Source: Mycteria americana (lineage: Eukaryota > Chordata > Aves > Ciconiiformes > Ciconiidae). Taken from it: a stretch of 64,000 nucleotides of DNA. Positions 10,841 through 24,410 of this stretch are shown one piece after another. The number at the start of each line of letters is the position of its first letter. Positions within the stretch are counted from its first letter, which is position 1. Both the position numbers and the translations under genes were made by a program. The notes beneath the pieces are model-generated. The model saw nothing but the letters and a program-made list of their open reading frames with translations. It was not told the DNA's origin and searched no databases. The stretch lies in the NCBI RefSeq assembly GCF_035582795.1, contig NC_134365.1:211574387-211638386 (forward strand). The letters are read 5' to 3'.

Positions 10841-13800
10841 TAACCATTCCTCAAACACCACAGAAACACAACTTTTCCTTTTTGTAAAAATGGAAAAAAA
10901 ACCCAAACCATGAACAAAATGATTTTTTTATGTCTTGCAAACATTTTTGCTGTGAAATATTCTTTTTTTACATCTCAGATGCCTTTTTCTCACACCATCC
11001 CTCCCAACTGCTAAGGCAGACATGGTGAGGAAATGGGATTATGTCTACCTAAATTTGTAATTTTAATGTATTTTCTTTGCATGTTTCCACATGAAGGTTA
11101 AGGATAATTATCCTAGCAGATGAAACACCTGTTGCTAAAAGCAGAAAGCAAGTTGACAGGATTTATGATATTTTTCCTTTTTAACAGTGAGATTAGGTAC
11201 TCAGTGGATTTTTTCAGCACTTGAAAACTAAAAGAAGCTCACGCTTCCTCTTACGTAGAGCGTACAACAAAGAGAAATTTGGTTATGTTTAGATATATCT
11301 ACATAGTCTTTGAAAGCCTCACAGCCAATAAATTATTTCATCAGCACAAAAAGCTGTGAAGTACTGCCCCAGTTTTATTGAAAAGAAATTGGTCAAATCA
11401 ATATGAACAGGCAAAGAAATCCAGCTTGTGTGAGCCCCAGATCTACCTCCTCTCAACAGACCATCCTTCCTACACTGCTTTGTAGGAGGACTTTCAGTCT
11501 ATTCCAGTAAATAAAATGGGCTAGAGCCAGTTCTTTAGTCTTGAGGGTATGTGGCACGGCACAACTTGACCTCAGAAAAGGGTAGCTCCATCCATGCAAT
11601 CTATTGAGAAAAGTCCCTGGCCTGTGCTGTCCATGTACCTGGGCATTGCTTGGGGAAATGGCAGCTGGCATGGGCCAAAATCATGCCAAGGAGCATCCCA
11701 TTGATTGAGCAATGCAGAAGATCACGTGCCCTTTCCTGGGGCTGTTTAGTGTAAGAATATGGCTATATCTACATGGTGCCATGCTGAGGTTCTCTGGAGG
11801 GGAACAATTTTCAGAGAAGCCAGAAAAGTGACTTAGTTCCTCCTCTCAGAGATTGATCTTGATTTTTTTTGTCTGCATACTCTATGTCCAGATGTCATGC
11901 TGATGAGCACAAAAGCAATGTATAATTAATAATGATGAGCACTGAGTAAACAGTAATTTCTGAGGGAATTAAAGTCACATTGGGCAAAAAATTCTTTTGC
12001 TAGCATTAGCAACATTCTCTTTAGTCTCGTGATTTAGGAAACACGTGGTCACCTGTAGGTGTTTAATGTGTACTTTTGATACCGTCACCTGCGATCTGGT
12101 TGTCAACAGTTTGTGGTGCTTGTTCCAGGCAGCATTTGCTGCATACGAAACATGAAGCTCCCACTCCATGCAAAAATATAACCTGTTCTCAGAAACTGAG
12201 ATTGCCACTCACAGTGTCAAGGCTGGAACCACAATATTCACTGGTTTGATGTCACAGCTATAAGTTATGAATATTTTTTAGTCATCGCCTCCAGACTGGA
12301 ATGCTAACAAGCAAGTGCAATTTCTCCCATTCATTTACTATGGGTGTTAATACAGAAAGGCCTTTTTACACATATTTAGCTATCAATGCAGAGAAGTTTT
12401 TCATCCATAATCAAGAATCTTTAAAGTTCCTTACTATGTTTTAAGCAGCTGTTATGCTGTTTTCAGTTTTTAAAAGAAACAATAATTTTGGCTGCCTGTG
12501 TTTAGGATGCCTCACTATAAGTCTGATTTTCTCAGCCCTCAGCATGGGCTGAAATCCTTTGTAACCACACCATGCCTCAGAGCAAGCTTCAAAAGCCTGA
12601 AGAACAATATGCACACACATTTTTCTAGCCACACAAATAGCTGTTGGGGGTGTACAGCTCACCTGCTCAGGATATCTAGTAGTAAACCAAGCCACTAAGC
12701 TTGGTTGTTTTTTTTTTTGTCAGTGAAGTTTATTTGCACTTGATTTTAAAGAGACTGTTCTCTAAAGGCATATGCCATTCCAAATCCAGATGTACATGCA
12801 TATTTATATGTATATATGTGTGTGTAGATATAGATAGCACATCCAGGCCATGTTCAAGATAAGGATCCTGCTTTGCGACTGACTATATACCAGTATTGTT
12901 ATATGCAATGTTTTCCATCCAATCTACTGTGTAGGATAAGGATCCTTGGAGTTAGTTGTCTTGTGCTGTCTGGGGATAGCAGATCATCATCAATGACACT
13001 CTTCAGGACTGTAGACACTATTGAGCCTTGAGCCCCAGGAACAGAAAGCCACGTTTGTGCCATACCTTTTCCATCCAATCTATTGTGTGTGAGACCATCT
13101 GTTCCCCACCAAGCAGATGATGAATCATGTTGATTGGGCTAGTTCACTGTCAAAGACAGGACTAGCTGGGACACGTTAGCACCTGGGATCATGCAGTAGG
13201 TGAGGTGGTGATCCATAAATTGAATTTTATTTGTTGAAATTGGAGTAAAAACATAAAAGCTACTGAATATCTAAATGTGTTGCCAGGGACACTCTCCTCA
13301 TGCTTCACAGCTTTTTTGTCCTCAACCAAAGTGGTTGCAGTTGTGTAACAGGTATTTAAGCTGGAGATGAGTAATTTAGATGAGATGAATCCCACCCCTG
13401 AAGACTTGCTATTTATACACTTGAAACTGGTCATTTAATAATAAGCCATCTTGAGCAATTTTTTACAGAAAATTTTGATTACAGACCCAAGTTTAGGAAA
13501 TTGAACCAATCTGTTGTTTGAAAGCAACTGACTAGAGACCAAAGGGAAGAACTCTACTGAGCATGCTCTTCACCAGGTGCACCCTCTTCAGTGATGCTCA
13601 TCTCCAGTATGTTGTATCAGGCAACTTGGAGATGAGAGACTGAGACACACTTAAGTGAGGCTGTTTGTAACCTAGCTAACATTATTTCAGCCTTTTGGTA
13701 CAAAGAAAATTACTATTTTATTTAAATGTATGACAGTAAAATGTGGTTTTCCACAGACTGAGAGAACCATATCTGTTCCACAAATCAGCTTCAGTGAAAA

Positions 13801-14939
13801 CGATTCCTTTTTTATACTGAACTTAGTACTGAAAAGTACTAAGCATATAGCTTATATCAAAACTCCTCAACGATCTGATGTTTCAGCAGCTCTGGCAGCT
13901 CTGACAGCTGCACTTGAATCCATCTAATCAGTGAAAGCTATAATTATTCTGGGAGCATGTCACCCAGGTCAATCGAACCCAGGAACTGTACAGAACATCT
14001 GAACTTCATATGAGCCTTTCCCAAGAACTTGGTGGCAGATGAAGTCAGCAATGGAAATTAATGTAAATGAACGTCAATACAATCAGTTTTAAGTGCCTAA
14101 TATTCAGATCAGACCTGACAGCAAGACTGTTATTCAAAATCTTGAAACACTTAGTTGAACACTGAGTGTATCATCAGCTACAAATTCAAAAAGCATGGTT
14201 AAAAAGTAGAGTTGTGATTTCAACTGTGGTAATGGAATTAATCTTGTGCAAGAGAAATATCACCTGACAGAAGGCTACCTGAAATCAGATCACTTAGCTA
14301 AACCAAAAAGCAGGTAGTTCTTGAAGAGAAATTGATACAAATTAGGTTAATACTGCCAACTCACATTATAAGGGAGCACTGGATTTTGTGTTCCATAGCA
14401 TATTAAATTATGAATGTAAGAACACAGGACTAACGACCCATATGTCCTGTCTATGATGGTGACTAGTACAAGATGCTTAGAGAAAGAATATAAGAAATAG
14501 GATAACTCCCAGTATGTAGTGATTCTTACTACTGGAGAGGGCGGGGAAGTCTCCTAGGAAATATCTGAACTAGAGTTTTCATTCAAAAAATTTCATCTAA
14601 TAGCCATCAAGGGATCTAAAAACCAAGTTTGCTTTTTAAACTTAATATGATTCTGTTCCTATTTAAAGCTCCATTTATGTTTTGGACTCCATAACTATTT
14701 AAGTAAAAGTTTCACATGCTAACTATATATAAAAATATTACTGCATTCAGTTTGTTTCAAAATCATTGCTTAAGAATTTCCTTGGGTTCTGTATTAGGAA
14801 AAGGAGTGAATGATTGTTTCCTAGGCATGTTCTCTGTACAAATGTTCAATGTTTCAGGTGTTTATAGGACTTTATCATAAAACATTTTTCTATTTCTTTT
14901 TAAGATGAAATAACTTAATATACATTATCTTCCTGTATG
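10841..14939. other. Intergenic DNA, no supported gene
   Basis: About 4.1 kb of AT-rich sequence without a recognisable gene, RNA or mobile element. Two similar words, 'tccatccaatctactgtgta' near 12916 and 'tccatccaatctattgtgtg' near 13070, hint at an old local duplication. Short open frames (84 codons or fewer) have no domain signature. Confidence 0.5.
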
Positions 14940-15870
14940 GTAGAATACCGCTATTGCTGTCCTTTTCTGCACCTTCTTGCAGTTCAGCTATGTCCTATGT
15001 GAGACAGAAGACCAGAAAAATACACAGAATTGAAGATAAGGGTGCTTTATGGGTTTAGATAGAAGAATATTCTAACCTGTATTTTCAATTGCTTTCTTAA
15101 TAATGCCTAATAAGAACTATTTTTGAACAACTTCTAAACACTAAGTTGATGTTTTCAGAGGAAACCTCGTTTTCATAATGACTGCTCACAATGATTCCTA
15201 GATTTCTTTTCTGAATAAAAAACCATCATTAGAACCCACTATACACATAGTTAGAGCTATATTTTCTAATGTGCAATAGCTGGCATTTATCAACATAAAA
15301 TTTCATCTGACATTTTATCATGCAATTACCCAGAATTGTGATAACCTTCTGCAACTGTTTGCAGTCAGCTTTAATTTTGACTATCCTGAATAATTTTATA
15401 TTATTTGCACACTTTGGTACCTCACTTTTGTGAATAATTTATGAATGTGTCAAACCACAGAGATTCTAGCACAGATCCTTCTGAAATTATTTTTGTAACC
15501 TCTCTGTGATATTAAAACTCATGACCTCTTATAAACTTTTATTTCTAAAGTTTTAACTAGGTTTTCCTCCAGAGGGATCTCTGTCTTTGCACATCAGCTT
15601 AATTTCTTTGGTGATTTTTTTCTTGCAGGACCATACTGAAAACTTTTTGAAGACCCTAGGCACACTCATTGACTTCTCCAAAGAACTCAAGTAGATTTGT
15701 GAGAGATTACTTCTATCAACCAAATCAGTGCTAACTCTCCTCTAATTCTACTCTCCGTGATAGTTTCCAGTTATTTGCTTAGTGCAGTGGTCAGTCTTAG
15801 TGGTCTGTAGTTACCTGGAGCTATCTAAAATTTGGCATCACAGTTCCCTGGTTTCCCCTGGTATTGTTAT
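14940..15870 (-). mobile_element. Ancient, heavily decayed CR1/L3-type LINE
   Basis: No open frame survives, but the nucleotide pattern of a reverse-oriented CR1-superfamily reverse transcriptase region is recognisable in order. Successive blocks are 'ctgtccttttctgcaccttc', 'cacaatgattcctagatttc', 'cataaaatttcatctgacat', 'aataattttatattatttgc', 'tcctccagagggatctct', 'agtggtctgtagttacctgg' and 'aaatttggcatcacagtt'. These correspond in sequence and spacing to old amniote CR1/L3 consensus as I remember it. The divergence is far higher than in the copies at 4-10 kb, so this is a fossil insertion. Confidence 0.75.
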
Positions 15871-18800
15871 TAACTAAAGCAATAAGCTTATCAGGTAGAA
15901 GTGCAGCAAATTTGTAACTGTTAGAACTCCAGGGGAAATTCGAGGAAATTCAGATATCAATTCACAATGGGACAATCCTGGCCCACCAGTAAATGTGTTT
16001 ACCTTTACACGAAGTAAAATTTCACTTACTGACCTGGGGCTATGAGAAACCACTTCAAGAAACCTAAGTTGTTTTAAAGCCCCAATTAAATGAGTAGTTT
16101 TACCCCATGGTTCAGTTTGCATGCTTTCCATAAAGCAGCACAAAGGAACTTCAGTTTTAATCCATGTTTCTCTTAGTACTTTGTTTATATTATGCCAAGA
16201 AGCAAAAGCTAAGGCCTTCCAGGCTTTCAGTGTTTGAATGTTCCTGTGATGGAAGAATTTAACCCAGGAGGATAAAGCGAATGACCAGATGCATCAGAGA
16301 CAACACAAAATGACAGCAGTATCATGCACCAGTGTTGCCTCTGTACAGATAATACAGGGAAATAGCTATAACCCTATTGAGGGTTACCAAATGCACAAAC
16401 CACATCCAGCTAAGGACGTCTCCTGAGATGAACATAGTTGAAGGCTGAGACTACTAGTAGGAAGTGTCATACACGCTTGTCCTGTTGCTGCCCTTCCCTG
16501 GGCACCTGTTTATTGCCACTGAGGGTTTCTTCCCCTCCCTCCGCCCCCCCCCCCCCCCCCCCCACCTCCCTGTCCCCAAGAATTTTTGCTCTTTTGCAGA
16601 TGCTGGACACGGATTATGTCTTTTTGGAGACACCTGTGGTCTGGCCACAGCAGCCAGAGATCCATGTGTATTAGCCTTGTGCAGACTTCAGCAGTGGAGC
16701 AGGCATCCATGCACTGGGGTTTGCATAGGTGTTCCAAGTCCTCACACAGCTTCTCAGTCCAGATTGACCTTTTACCTGAGCTATTATGGCCTTTTCTACA
16801 GTCTTACACGTGTAGGCAAAACCCCAGGCAATACACTCCCTAAATGCAGTCAAGTCTTACTCCCCTACTTCGGTCTTTTTTTTTTTTTTCCCCAGAGTAT
16901 TTAATTTTAAAACGATAGGTCATTTCTTTTTGCAGATGGAAAGAAAAAACTCAAAACTTGATTTTTATTTTGAGGGTAGCATGGTGAACAGTAATAAATG
17001 TGTCAGCACTGGAATCTGTCACCAGCTTAGCCACAGACTTTTAGTGTAACCCAGTTCCTAAATTCCTGTTGTAAATAGATTGATTTGGTTCATTGAGAGT
17101 TAAGTATTTCCATATTGAGCTAAATTCTAATTATCCCTTGTACTGTAAGTACTCCATTTATTTTGGGAGACAATGGGCTCCCTTAGCAAAAGGGCAGCAA
17201 AATTATTGCAATATTAATAAAAATGCATCACAACAGTTGTGGAATAAACTATTAGGCTTTAAATCAGAGAAGTAATTACAGGCCTATTATCCAATATGGC
17301 TACAGCTGCTCTGTGTATTTATACACACAATTGCTTTCACATATACACCAGGAGGATTAGAATGAAATAAAACCCATGAAAGAAAGTATTTATCCAGGGA
17401 GTTAGAGTAAAAGCAAAGATTTCCTTTCCCTACCAAGAAAAACGGAACCAAGCAGCTGCTCAGTTATTTTGGATTCTTGTTCTTGCTTGACAATGCTTAA
17501 AAATGTTAAGAGCACCAAAATGACATGTCAAGATAATAAATGAGGTTTTCTTTGTAAGCAGCATCTGTCATCAGAATTTCTATTCCTCTCAGCAGTATTT
17601 GACTACTTATCAGAAATTCCTCCTTCCAATAAAGATTACATTATATTTGCTGTTTCACATAAATAACTTTTTTTCCTCCCCCTTGAATATTGATATCTTA
17701 TTCATCATAAGACTCTGGAAATCCAAAGAGGGAAATGAGGAAAATGATCAGTAATAAGGGATCTCACAAATTGTCCATTTTAACTGAATGAAAATCCAAA
17801 GCCCAAGTAGGCAAAATGTTCATCGGTTTTTAGGAAATCACTGCCGATATGGCTATGAAGTTCATTGTGGTCTGGCAGCCAATTTCCTGCATTTCTGTTG
17901 TGGCCATGCACAAACGTTTCTACCACGCTTTTCTTCTCCAATGTGATATTCAATTGCATTCTAGCCTAATTCACAAATTACATTTTCAAATGCCACTTAT
18001 TTACTGCTCATGTTGCACTTTGGTTCAGGGTAGTTCAGGAAGGGTGTTTTAGCCACTCTAATCCACTTTCAGAGAAAGTTAAAGAATAAAAAAGCTAACT
18101 TCTTTGAGGAGTAAAGTTTTTATGTTACAGTCAGGAATTGGGAGAGGGCAAAAGATGAAAAGAGACTGTATGTCTGGCGGCAATTTCATAATCAGCCCCA
18201 CTGCAGCATTATCTAGCTTTTGCTTGCGCTGCATTCGCAGGAGAGGCATCGCCACCGTGTGCTTTAGGAAGTGATGCAACATCTACGCCTGGAATAACAA
18301 ACCCCCGATCTCCTCGGGCAGAGAGAGCACAGGGAGGAGGAATGCCTCCGCTTATCACAGCCACCCCAGGCATGCTGGCTCCCGATAGCACCATCTTACC
18401 GTGTCCAGAACAGCAATTTGCTCCTCTCTATGCGTAGAAGATCAAAGTAGCTTAGCTTTGAAAATAGTTTTTAGGACAAAAGCAGGTGTCCTGGGATCCT
18501 GCCCTGACAGAAAGCCATGCTATAACTGACACCACGAGCCCAGTTTGAAGACAAGAAGAAGCCCCTTGGTGTGAGTAACAGAAATGACATAGCAATAGGT
18601 GGTGGTGCAGAGGCTGTTTGTTAGGGGGATAGCTACACAGATGGAGGGCACGTGGGAGGGAACCAGGCGTCAGGATGCGAAGGAAAGGGCATATGCAGGC
18701 AGCCGGCTGGTGAGCCACCTTGCGTTTGTGCATTGGGCCCACATCAGCGCCAGCATCACTGCCCTGGTTTGTACCTAGCAGCCCCCACTGCTATGACTCA

Positions 18801-21139
18801 CCCATGTCATGGCCAGAATCTCCAACCAGCCAAACTACTGCAGAGAAAACAGTTCCTTCAACTTGACTGTTGTTTCCTCCCTGAACCTTATTTTAGTTAA
18901 AGCTGCCTTTTCATACACAGTCTCAATGTGGTTTCCCTGGGCTATTCTTTCCCTTCATCTCATCCTGCATCTTTGTTTATATATTCTTCTGCTTCTTCAT
19001 CCAGACAGGAGAGCAAAGGTTAGAAAGAGGACAAGAATTCAAGTAGGGACTGATGCAAGGTCCAGCCTTTCAGGAAAAAGGAAACAAGAATGTCGAGATG
19101 GCAACAACAAAAAGAGCCAAGTAAGCATGGAGATGTCTTAGTGCTGGACAGAACTGACAGCTTCTGCCTCGCTGCTTCCTGGCTAGTGGAGACTTGCTGT
19201 TTGCCTGTCAGGTTGCTCAGTGCTCCAGGTAGGAGGGCAGGAAAATATGACAGAAAAAACACAGCTCAATGATTGGCACCTTTCCTGGCAAATAAGGAAA
19301 GAAGGAGTAGGAATACAGTTTCTCCATCGTCAGCCTTTGATATGATTCTATGATGTGGGGGAGAATTCAAAAGAGCCCTAAATCAACAGGGAGAAGGATG
19401 CTTTTGATTTCCGCTGAGGCAGCTAACCAACAGAAGAGCATTTCGTGGGAGACATTTTTTGGATGAGATAAGTTTGAGATGAGTAAGTCAATGTATATTA
19501 TTTCAGTGTTGCCTATTACATACTAGGTACTCGACTACACTTTCATAGAAGTTTTAAATTATTGTGCATTGCTTCACAACTGGAAAGGGGTGTTGACAGC
19601 ATGTTGGAAGACAGTTAAAAGGTCAGCTGAGATATGGTAACTTGTTAAGGGATTCTGACTTGGTTAGAGTCAATTATACAGCCATAACTTAACATACACA
19701 GCTTGGATTTGTTGAGTTTCTCAGGACCATCACGGAACCAGGATGGGTAACTCTGCATTGTTTATTCTCAAGCCTTCAAGTGCTTATCAACACATACATG
19801 TTAAATGGGTAGCTGATCTTCTTCCAAATCCTGAAAACCCATATTGACACTGAGTTTTTCAAGAGGCCATAACCCTGAAATTCAGTGAAACATAGGTACC
19901 TAACTCAATTCAGCCCCATGCAAAACTCAGTCACTGGTTTCTGCTGTTGGGGCCCATTAGACTGTGGCAGTGTCTTTGTGAGCACTTACACAGCAGTTGG
20001 CACAATAGTTCTGTGAGATGCAGCAGGAACACTTTCCACAACAGTTTTCCCTATAACAAATCTCAAGATGTCATTGTCATATCACTGCAACACATATTCT
20101 AATTTGAGGACCTAGCTGAAAGCCCCTACACTGTTGTCTTCTGTGCTGCCAAGAATGTAGCCATTATCCTTCCTCATCTATCGGTGTATGGGAACATGCC
20201 AGAGCCCTTTTTGTTATCTAAAACATTTGGAGTCAGAGCTTCTATTGAGTGCTTTTGACAATTTGAAGTTTTTCTCTCTTCCTTAGTTCCTGTAAGCAAT
20301 GAGTAATTCTCCTTCACATGATGAACTCCATTGCCCCCTAAAATTAGTCTCCTGTGAAGAAACCACGTCAAAGCAGTCATCTAATGTCAAAAACATCTCT
20401 GGCTCAAGAAACCAGAGCAAACAAGATAGATGAAAAAAAAAGAAAAAGAAAAAACACCTTTCCTGGCAATTTGGAGGAGAATTTCTTTTTTCCTGCGGAG
20501 TGCATGATGAGCAATTCCTTTTCAAATGCTAAATTCCCTCAGAAAGTGTTTTGGAGTAATATTGTTGAAGTTTTATGCTTTCAGTATTGCAGTCAATATA
20601 ATGAAATGTCCCTGGATTAAAAATATGATTTAAGAAAGAAAAAAAGTGGGCGGTGAAATAAGAAAGGAGTATTACAAGTGACGAATTAGTGCTCATAAAT
20701 CAACCCCCTCTCCCTCAATGGCTCCTAGCAAAGTTCAGCACCGTCGCAGCTCCCGCGCCCAGCTGCACACCTTGGCCGAGCAGAGCAGGAGTTCTGCAGT
20801 GGTGTTCACAAGGCAGACACAGTCTGTGGGGGTTTTCCAGACAGGGACTGCTCAGCACCAAAGGGAATGCTGTATCTCACAGACTTTTCATTTCCTCTCT
20901 ATGTGATTTTTTTATTTTTTAATAATAGAAGGGATACATTTTGACCACATTGACTAGCTTTCTGTTTACCTCAGACCAAACAACTTTCCTGGGTGATCTG
21001 TCGGTTCTGTAACTTTCACCTGAACCACAGCTTATCTTTTAGAGAGACAGATGGAGACTGGTTTAAGAACAGACAGATTTAAGATCAGAATGATCTAAAG
21101 ATATCCAGTGATGGACACCCAATCCAAGCTCTGAGTGAG
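15871..21139. other. Intergenic DNA with simple repeats only
   Basis: About 5.3 kb with no recognised gene. It contains a 20-bp poly-C run (16544-16563), a poly-T run near 16876, and two modestly CpG-richer patches near 18190-18400 and 20730-20780 with no associated open frame of note. The open frames around 16438-16904 are created by the low-complexity C-run and have no domain. Confidence 0.5.
16544..16563. repeat. Poly-C homopolymer (20 bp)
   Basis: A run of 20 consecutive C residues in a C-rich context. The true length may be misestimated by sequencing, and the G-rich strand could form a G-quadruplex. Confidence 0.95.
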
Positions 21140-21960
21140 TGATTTCTAGATGTTAATTCTCTGCATTACTACAGATCTAGTCTGAAATAGACACATTTTT
21201 ATTTTCTCTAGTAATTTTAACTCTCTTTTGATTACTAAATAAATGGAGCTCCCAAAGTTGTGTTTTGTCACTAAAGTTTGGATCCCAACTCTCAAATCAG
21301 TCTAGTAGTTTTTCTGCATGCTCTGCAGATTTTCAACATCCCTTTTTGAACTGTGAGGATTTGAATGAGTCTTAGTAAAGCTGGAAATATCATCTACCTA
21401 CTTGCATTTGGTATTTCTACTCTTATGCAGCCAAAGATTGTTTCTCAGCCATAGATCAAGCTCCTACCATCACACTTAAAAGTGCTTATTCAGAGGATTA
21501 TCCACTACATTATTTCTGAGTTCTGTTTACTGAGACACAATACCAACTCACAGTTCCTCTAACTTGTAGAAGAGATCTATGTTCACTTGTCTGAGATAAA
21601 TGACTTTGCTTGTATTAAAAAAGTGGTCTCATTTCTTTGAGACCATTCTCAAATGGTCTAGGTTTGCTGTATGCTCCATCCTGCTCTGTATAACCCACCA
21701 GCTTCCATAATTATTTACCATTCACACAATAGTTCTGTGTCTTTGCACCATCCATTAATTATACAAGCAAAGACTTCTGTGTATTTCCAGATCATTTTTT
21801 ATGAGTGAGATTGGGCCAAGAAGAAAGCTCTTCTATGCTCTTCTGGAAACATGTTTACTGGATTGATGATCCACAATTGTTTCATTTAATACCACAAGTC
21901 TGATGTTTAAGCTATTTAAGATGAACTTCTGTAACTGTCTTTTTTCTTATAATGCTAGTA
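21140..21960 (-). mobile_element. Ancient, heavily decayed CR1/L3-type LINE
   Basis: A second fossil CR1-superfamily copy in reverse orientation. Ordered landmarks include 'caacatccctttttgaactg', 'tctactcttatgcagccaaa', 'gattatccactacattattt', 'tgactttgcttgtattaaaa', 'ttatttaccattcacacaat' and 'tccagatcattttttatgag'. These match the order of the CR1-type linker and reverse transcriptase consensus. No frame is open. Its boundaries are approximate and the family assignment rests on recalled consensus. Confidence 0.65.
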
Positions 21961-23764
21961 TTTTTTCACCCAGTTATGTCAACTCTCATTCAACCCTAAA
22001 TGCTGCACATATCTGCCTTCCCATGGCTTTTAATTGAGACCTCATTCAGGTTGAGCTCCAGCTTTGCCCACATTAGTTGCCATATACCCACTGAACTTTA
22101 CAGTAGACTAATACGTAGTGGCCATATCTTCAAACCTTATCATACTAAGGAGGAACACAGCGACTCTACACTCACAGAGCAGGGAATGTCAAACTCTGTA
22201 TGCTGCAGGGTTTGGAGCTCAGCCACAGAACTGGATGGACATGGCCGTGGTCAATGCTTTCTGGTTGGATGAAAATTGCTGCCTGAGTTCATGTGAGTTA
22301 TGGCAATTGCAGGGAAGAAGGAGCAAAGAGATGATTGTGGTGTTCTTAATTACCATGCACCTGCAACCACAGCCCAGCAGCACTGCCATTTCAACAGTGA
22401 CTATCATTCAATTCCCCTTCAAGCAGGAAAGGAATAGGAGGAATGTGGGAAATTAGCTTTTTCAAGGAGTTGGGACTGAATCAGTTGCCCAAATACAGAA
22501 AACTGAACATGCAGTCTTTTAAGTCAAAGACATAGGTATAAGGCTGCCAAATTTGGCACAGGATCGATAGTCCTGTGCCAGGTCTGTCCTTCCAGACCAG
22601 AGACTAGGTGGGATAACTGTCATCTGAAATGATACTAGAGTGCTATATGTAAGTAACTGAATCCCACCATAATCTTATTTAAATGTAGGTGTCTGTGGGA
22701 CAGCCAGGTGTCTAAACACTGATTATAGTTAGTGGTGATCTAGTCAATGGTCAATTACTCTAGACAGAGATTGAACAACCCAACCCTTAAGGACAAAATA
22801 GTCAAAGGGCATTTACTTTTCTTCCTTTGTGTTGAAACATACAGTGTCATGATAATTGTATTCAGTAACACTGCACAGGTCTATAGTCTATAATGGACTA
22901 CGTATTCTGCAGTTTCATTCTAATATCTTCTAAACAGTAAGGGTAATAATAGTTTGATATAACATCTTTTGGGTTGGAATAAAGCTAGGCAGACTGTAAT
23001 TTTCAAGGAAGAGATACAGTGGTAGCAGAGAGGACAACAAAAAACCAATTTCCTTTAAGGATTTACCAGGCAGAAAAGAGACAGTGTATCTTGGGGTTAT
23101 CAGAGCCCAGCACAACCTAACAGGACCAACCACAGCAGCTCAGGCAGAGTTTTGCTAAGCTTAGCCTGAAGGAAAGAAATGTTGGTACCAGAGGTGCCAG
23201 GTTACTTGCCAGAGTGGTGAAGGTCTCAGAAACTTTGCTCAGAGGCAACGCAGCACTATTCAGAGTAGTAAAAGTTGTGGAAAGATGTGGCAAGTGACTC
23301 AGTGCTAGCCTGGCCTGTCTCTTAACCAGGAATCTAAGACAATATATGGCAATTGTTGCAGAAGATAATGAACTTTCTTATCATGGTAAAAAGAAGAAAA
23401 TACCCAGATCTCAGGGGAAGGGGAAGGAGCAAGAGCAGCAGCTAAGTATTGGCACTGTGGCTAAGACAGTGTCTGCATGGAAGGCAGCAAGACAGTAGAC
23501 AACGAAATGAGGGCACTGTGTTGGGCATAAATTGCAGGGTTTCAGTGGCATGGAGGTTCAGGGGTGATCTGTGTGAAAGGAGGTCAGGGGCTGCCCTGTG
23601 CTGGTCACAGCTGATTTCATTCAGCTCTGAAGATGCTGCAAAGAACTAATCAGGTGCCAAAACCTCATGCTTAAACATATTTAAGGAAAAGTGTCAGCTG
23701 CAAGGGTTAAGACACATGGGAAGAGAAACATGAGGAAATGTGGGGAAGGTGATGTTATTGCAGA

Positions 23765-23815
23765 CATGGATGGATGGATGGATGGATGGATGGATGGATG
23801 GATGGATGGATGGAG
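23765..23815. repeat. (ATGG)n microsatellite
   Basis: About 12-13 uninterrupted copies of the tetranucleotide ATGG. The run creates repetitive DGWM/HPSI-type spurious translations on both strands. Confidence 0.95.
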
Positions 23816-23862
23816 GAGACATGGATCCTCTAGGAAAGAAGTGCTCCGTGCCAGAGAAGGTA

Positions 23863-23990
23863 CCTCTGAGGGGACTGTAGCTGTGGGTGACCCATGCTGG
23901 CTTACTGACTCCCCTGAGGGACTTTGGCCATGGGCCACCCACACTGGGGCAGGGACACCCCTGAGGGACTGTAGCTTGTGAAAGAGGTGT
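23863..23990. repeat. 48-bp imperfect minisatellite, about 2.5 copies
   Basis: The word 'ctgaggg' with similar surroundings recurs at about 23866, 23914 and 23961, a period of 47-48 bp. Each unit carries a variant of 'gactgtagctgtgggtgacc' or 'gactttggccatgggccacc'. It lies just after the (ATGG)n tract. Confidence 0.75.
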
Positions 23991-24284
23991 TCCCCTAGGA
24001 TTTTGTTCAATTGGTTATGTTTTTCTCTTTTCTTTTTTCCCCTTGCTACCCGAATCAATAATCAAAAGTTTGTGTTAACTAGCAATGAATTACATGAAGT
24101 AAAATTCCCTAAGTAGAGAGTGCTTTGAACATGACAGCCTATGTAGTATCACCAGCTGAAGCAATGCAGGTCTCTTGTTCTCCAGACTCTCATCTGGGGA
24201 GCGCTGCCCCCACACCTATCTACACACAGCCTGAGGGAATAAGCTGACAGGGGGACAGGGGCTGTTGTGCAGTGGCGAACATCT

Positions 24285-24410
24285 CTTTCAAGAGGGTGAC
24301 CAAACTGCAGTATACAACACTCCAGCTGACCAGGCCTTCAGGTACTTTTAAAGGTCAATGATTATGTTCTTCTGAACTTACTTCAGTTTGCTATTACTCA
24401 CAAGTCACTT
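24285..24410 (-). mobile_element. Possible CR1-like scrap
   Basis: The words 'gggtgaccaaactgcagtat' and 'caacactccagctgaccagg' resemble the CR1 segment around the ORF2 C-terminus in reverse orientation. It is short and diverged, so the assignment is tentative. Confidence 0.4.

Noticed and set aside
16438..16904. Several overlapping open frames with proline or glycine runs
   Set aside because: Driven by the 20-bp poly-C run; no domain.
21625..21646. Small hairpin (tggtctc ... gagacca)
   Set aside because: A 7-bp stem inside a fossil LINE; expected by chance and not an RNA gene.
23681..24058. 125-codon minus-strand frame with repeated HPSI peptides
   Set aside because: Created by the (ATGG)n microsatellite.
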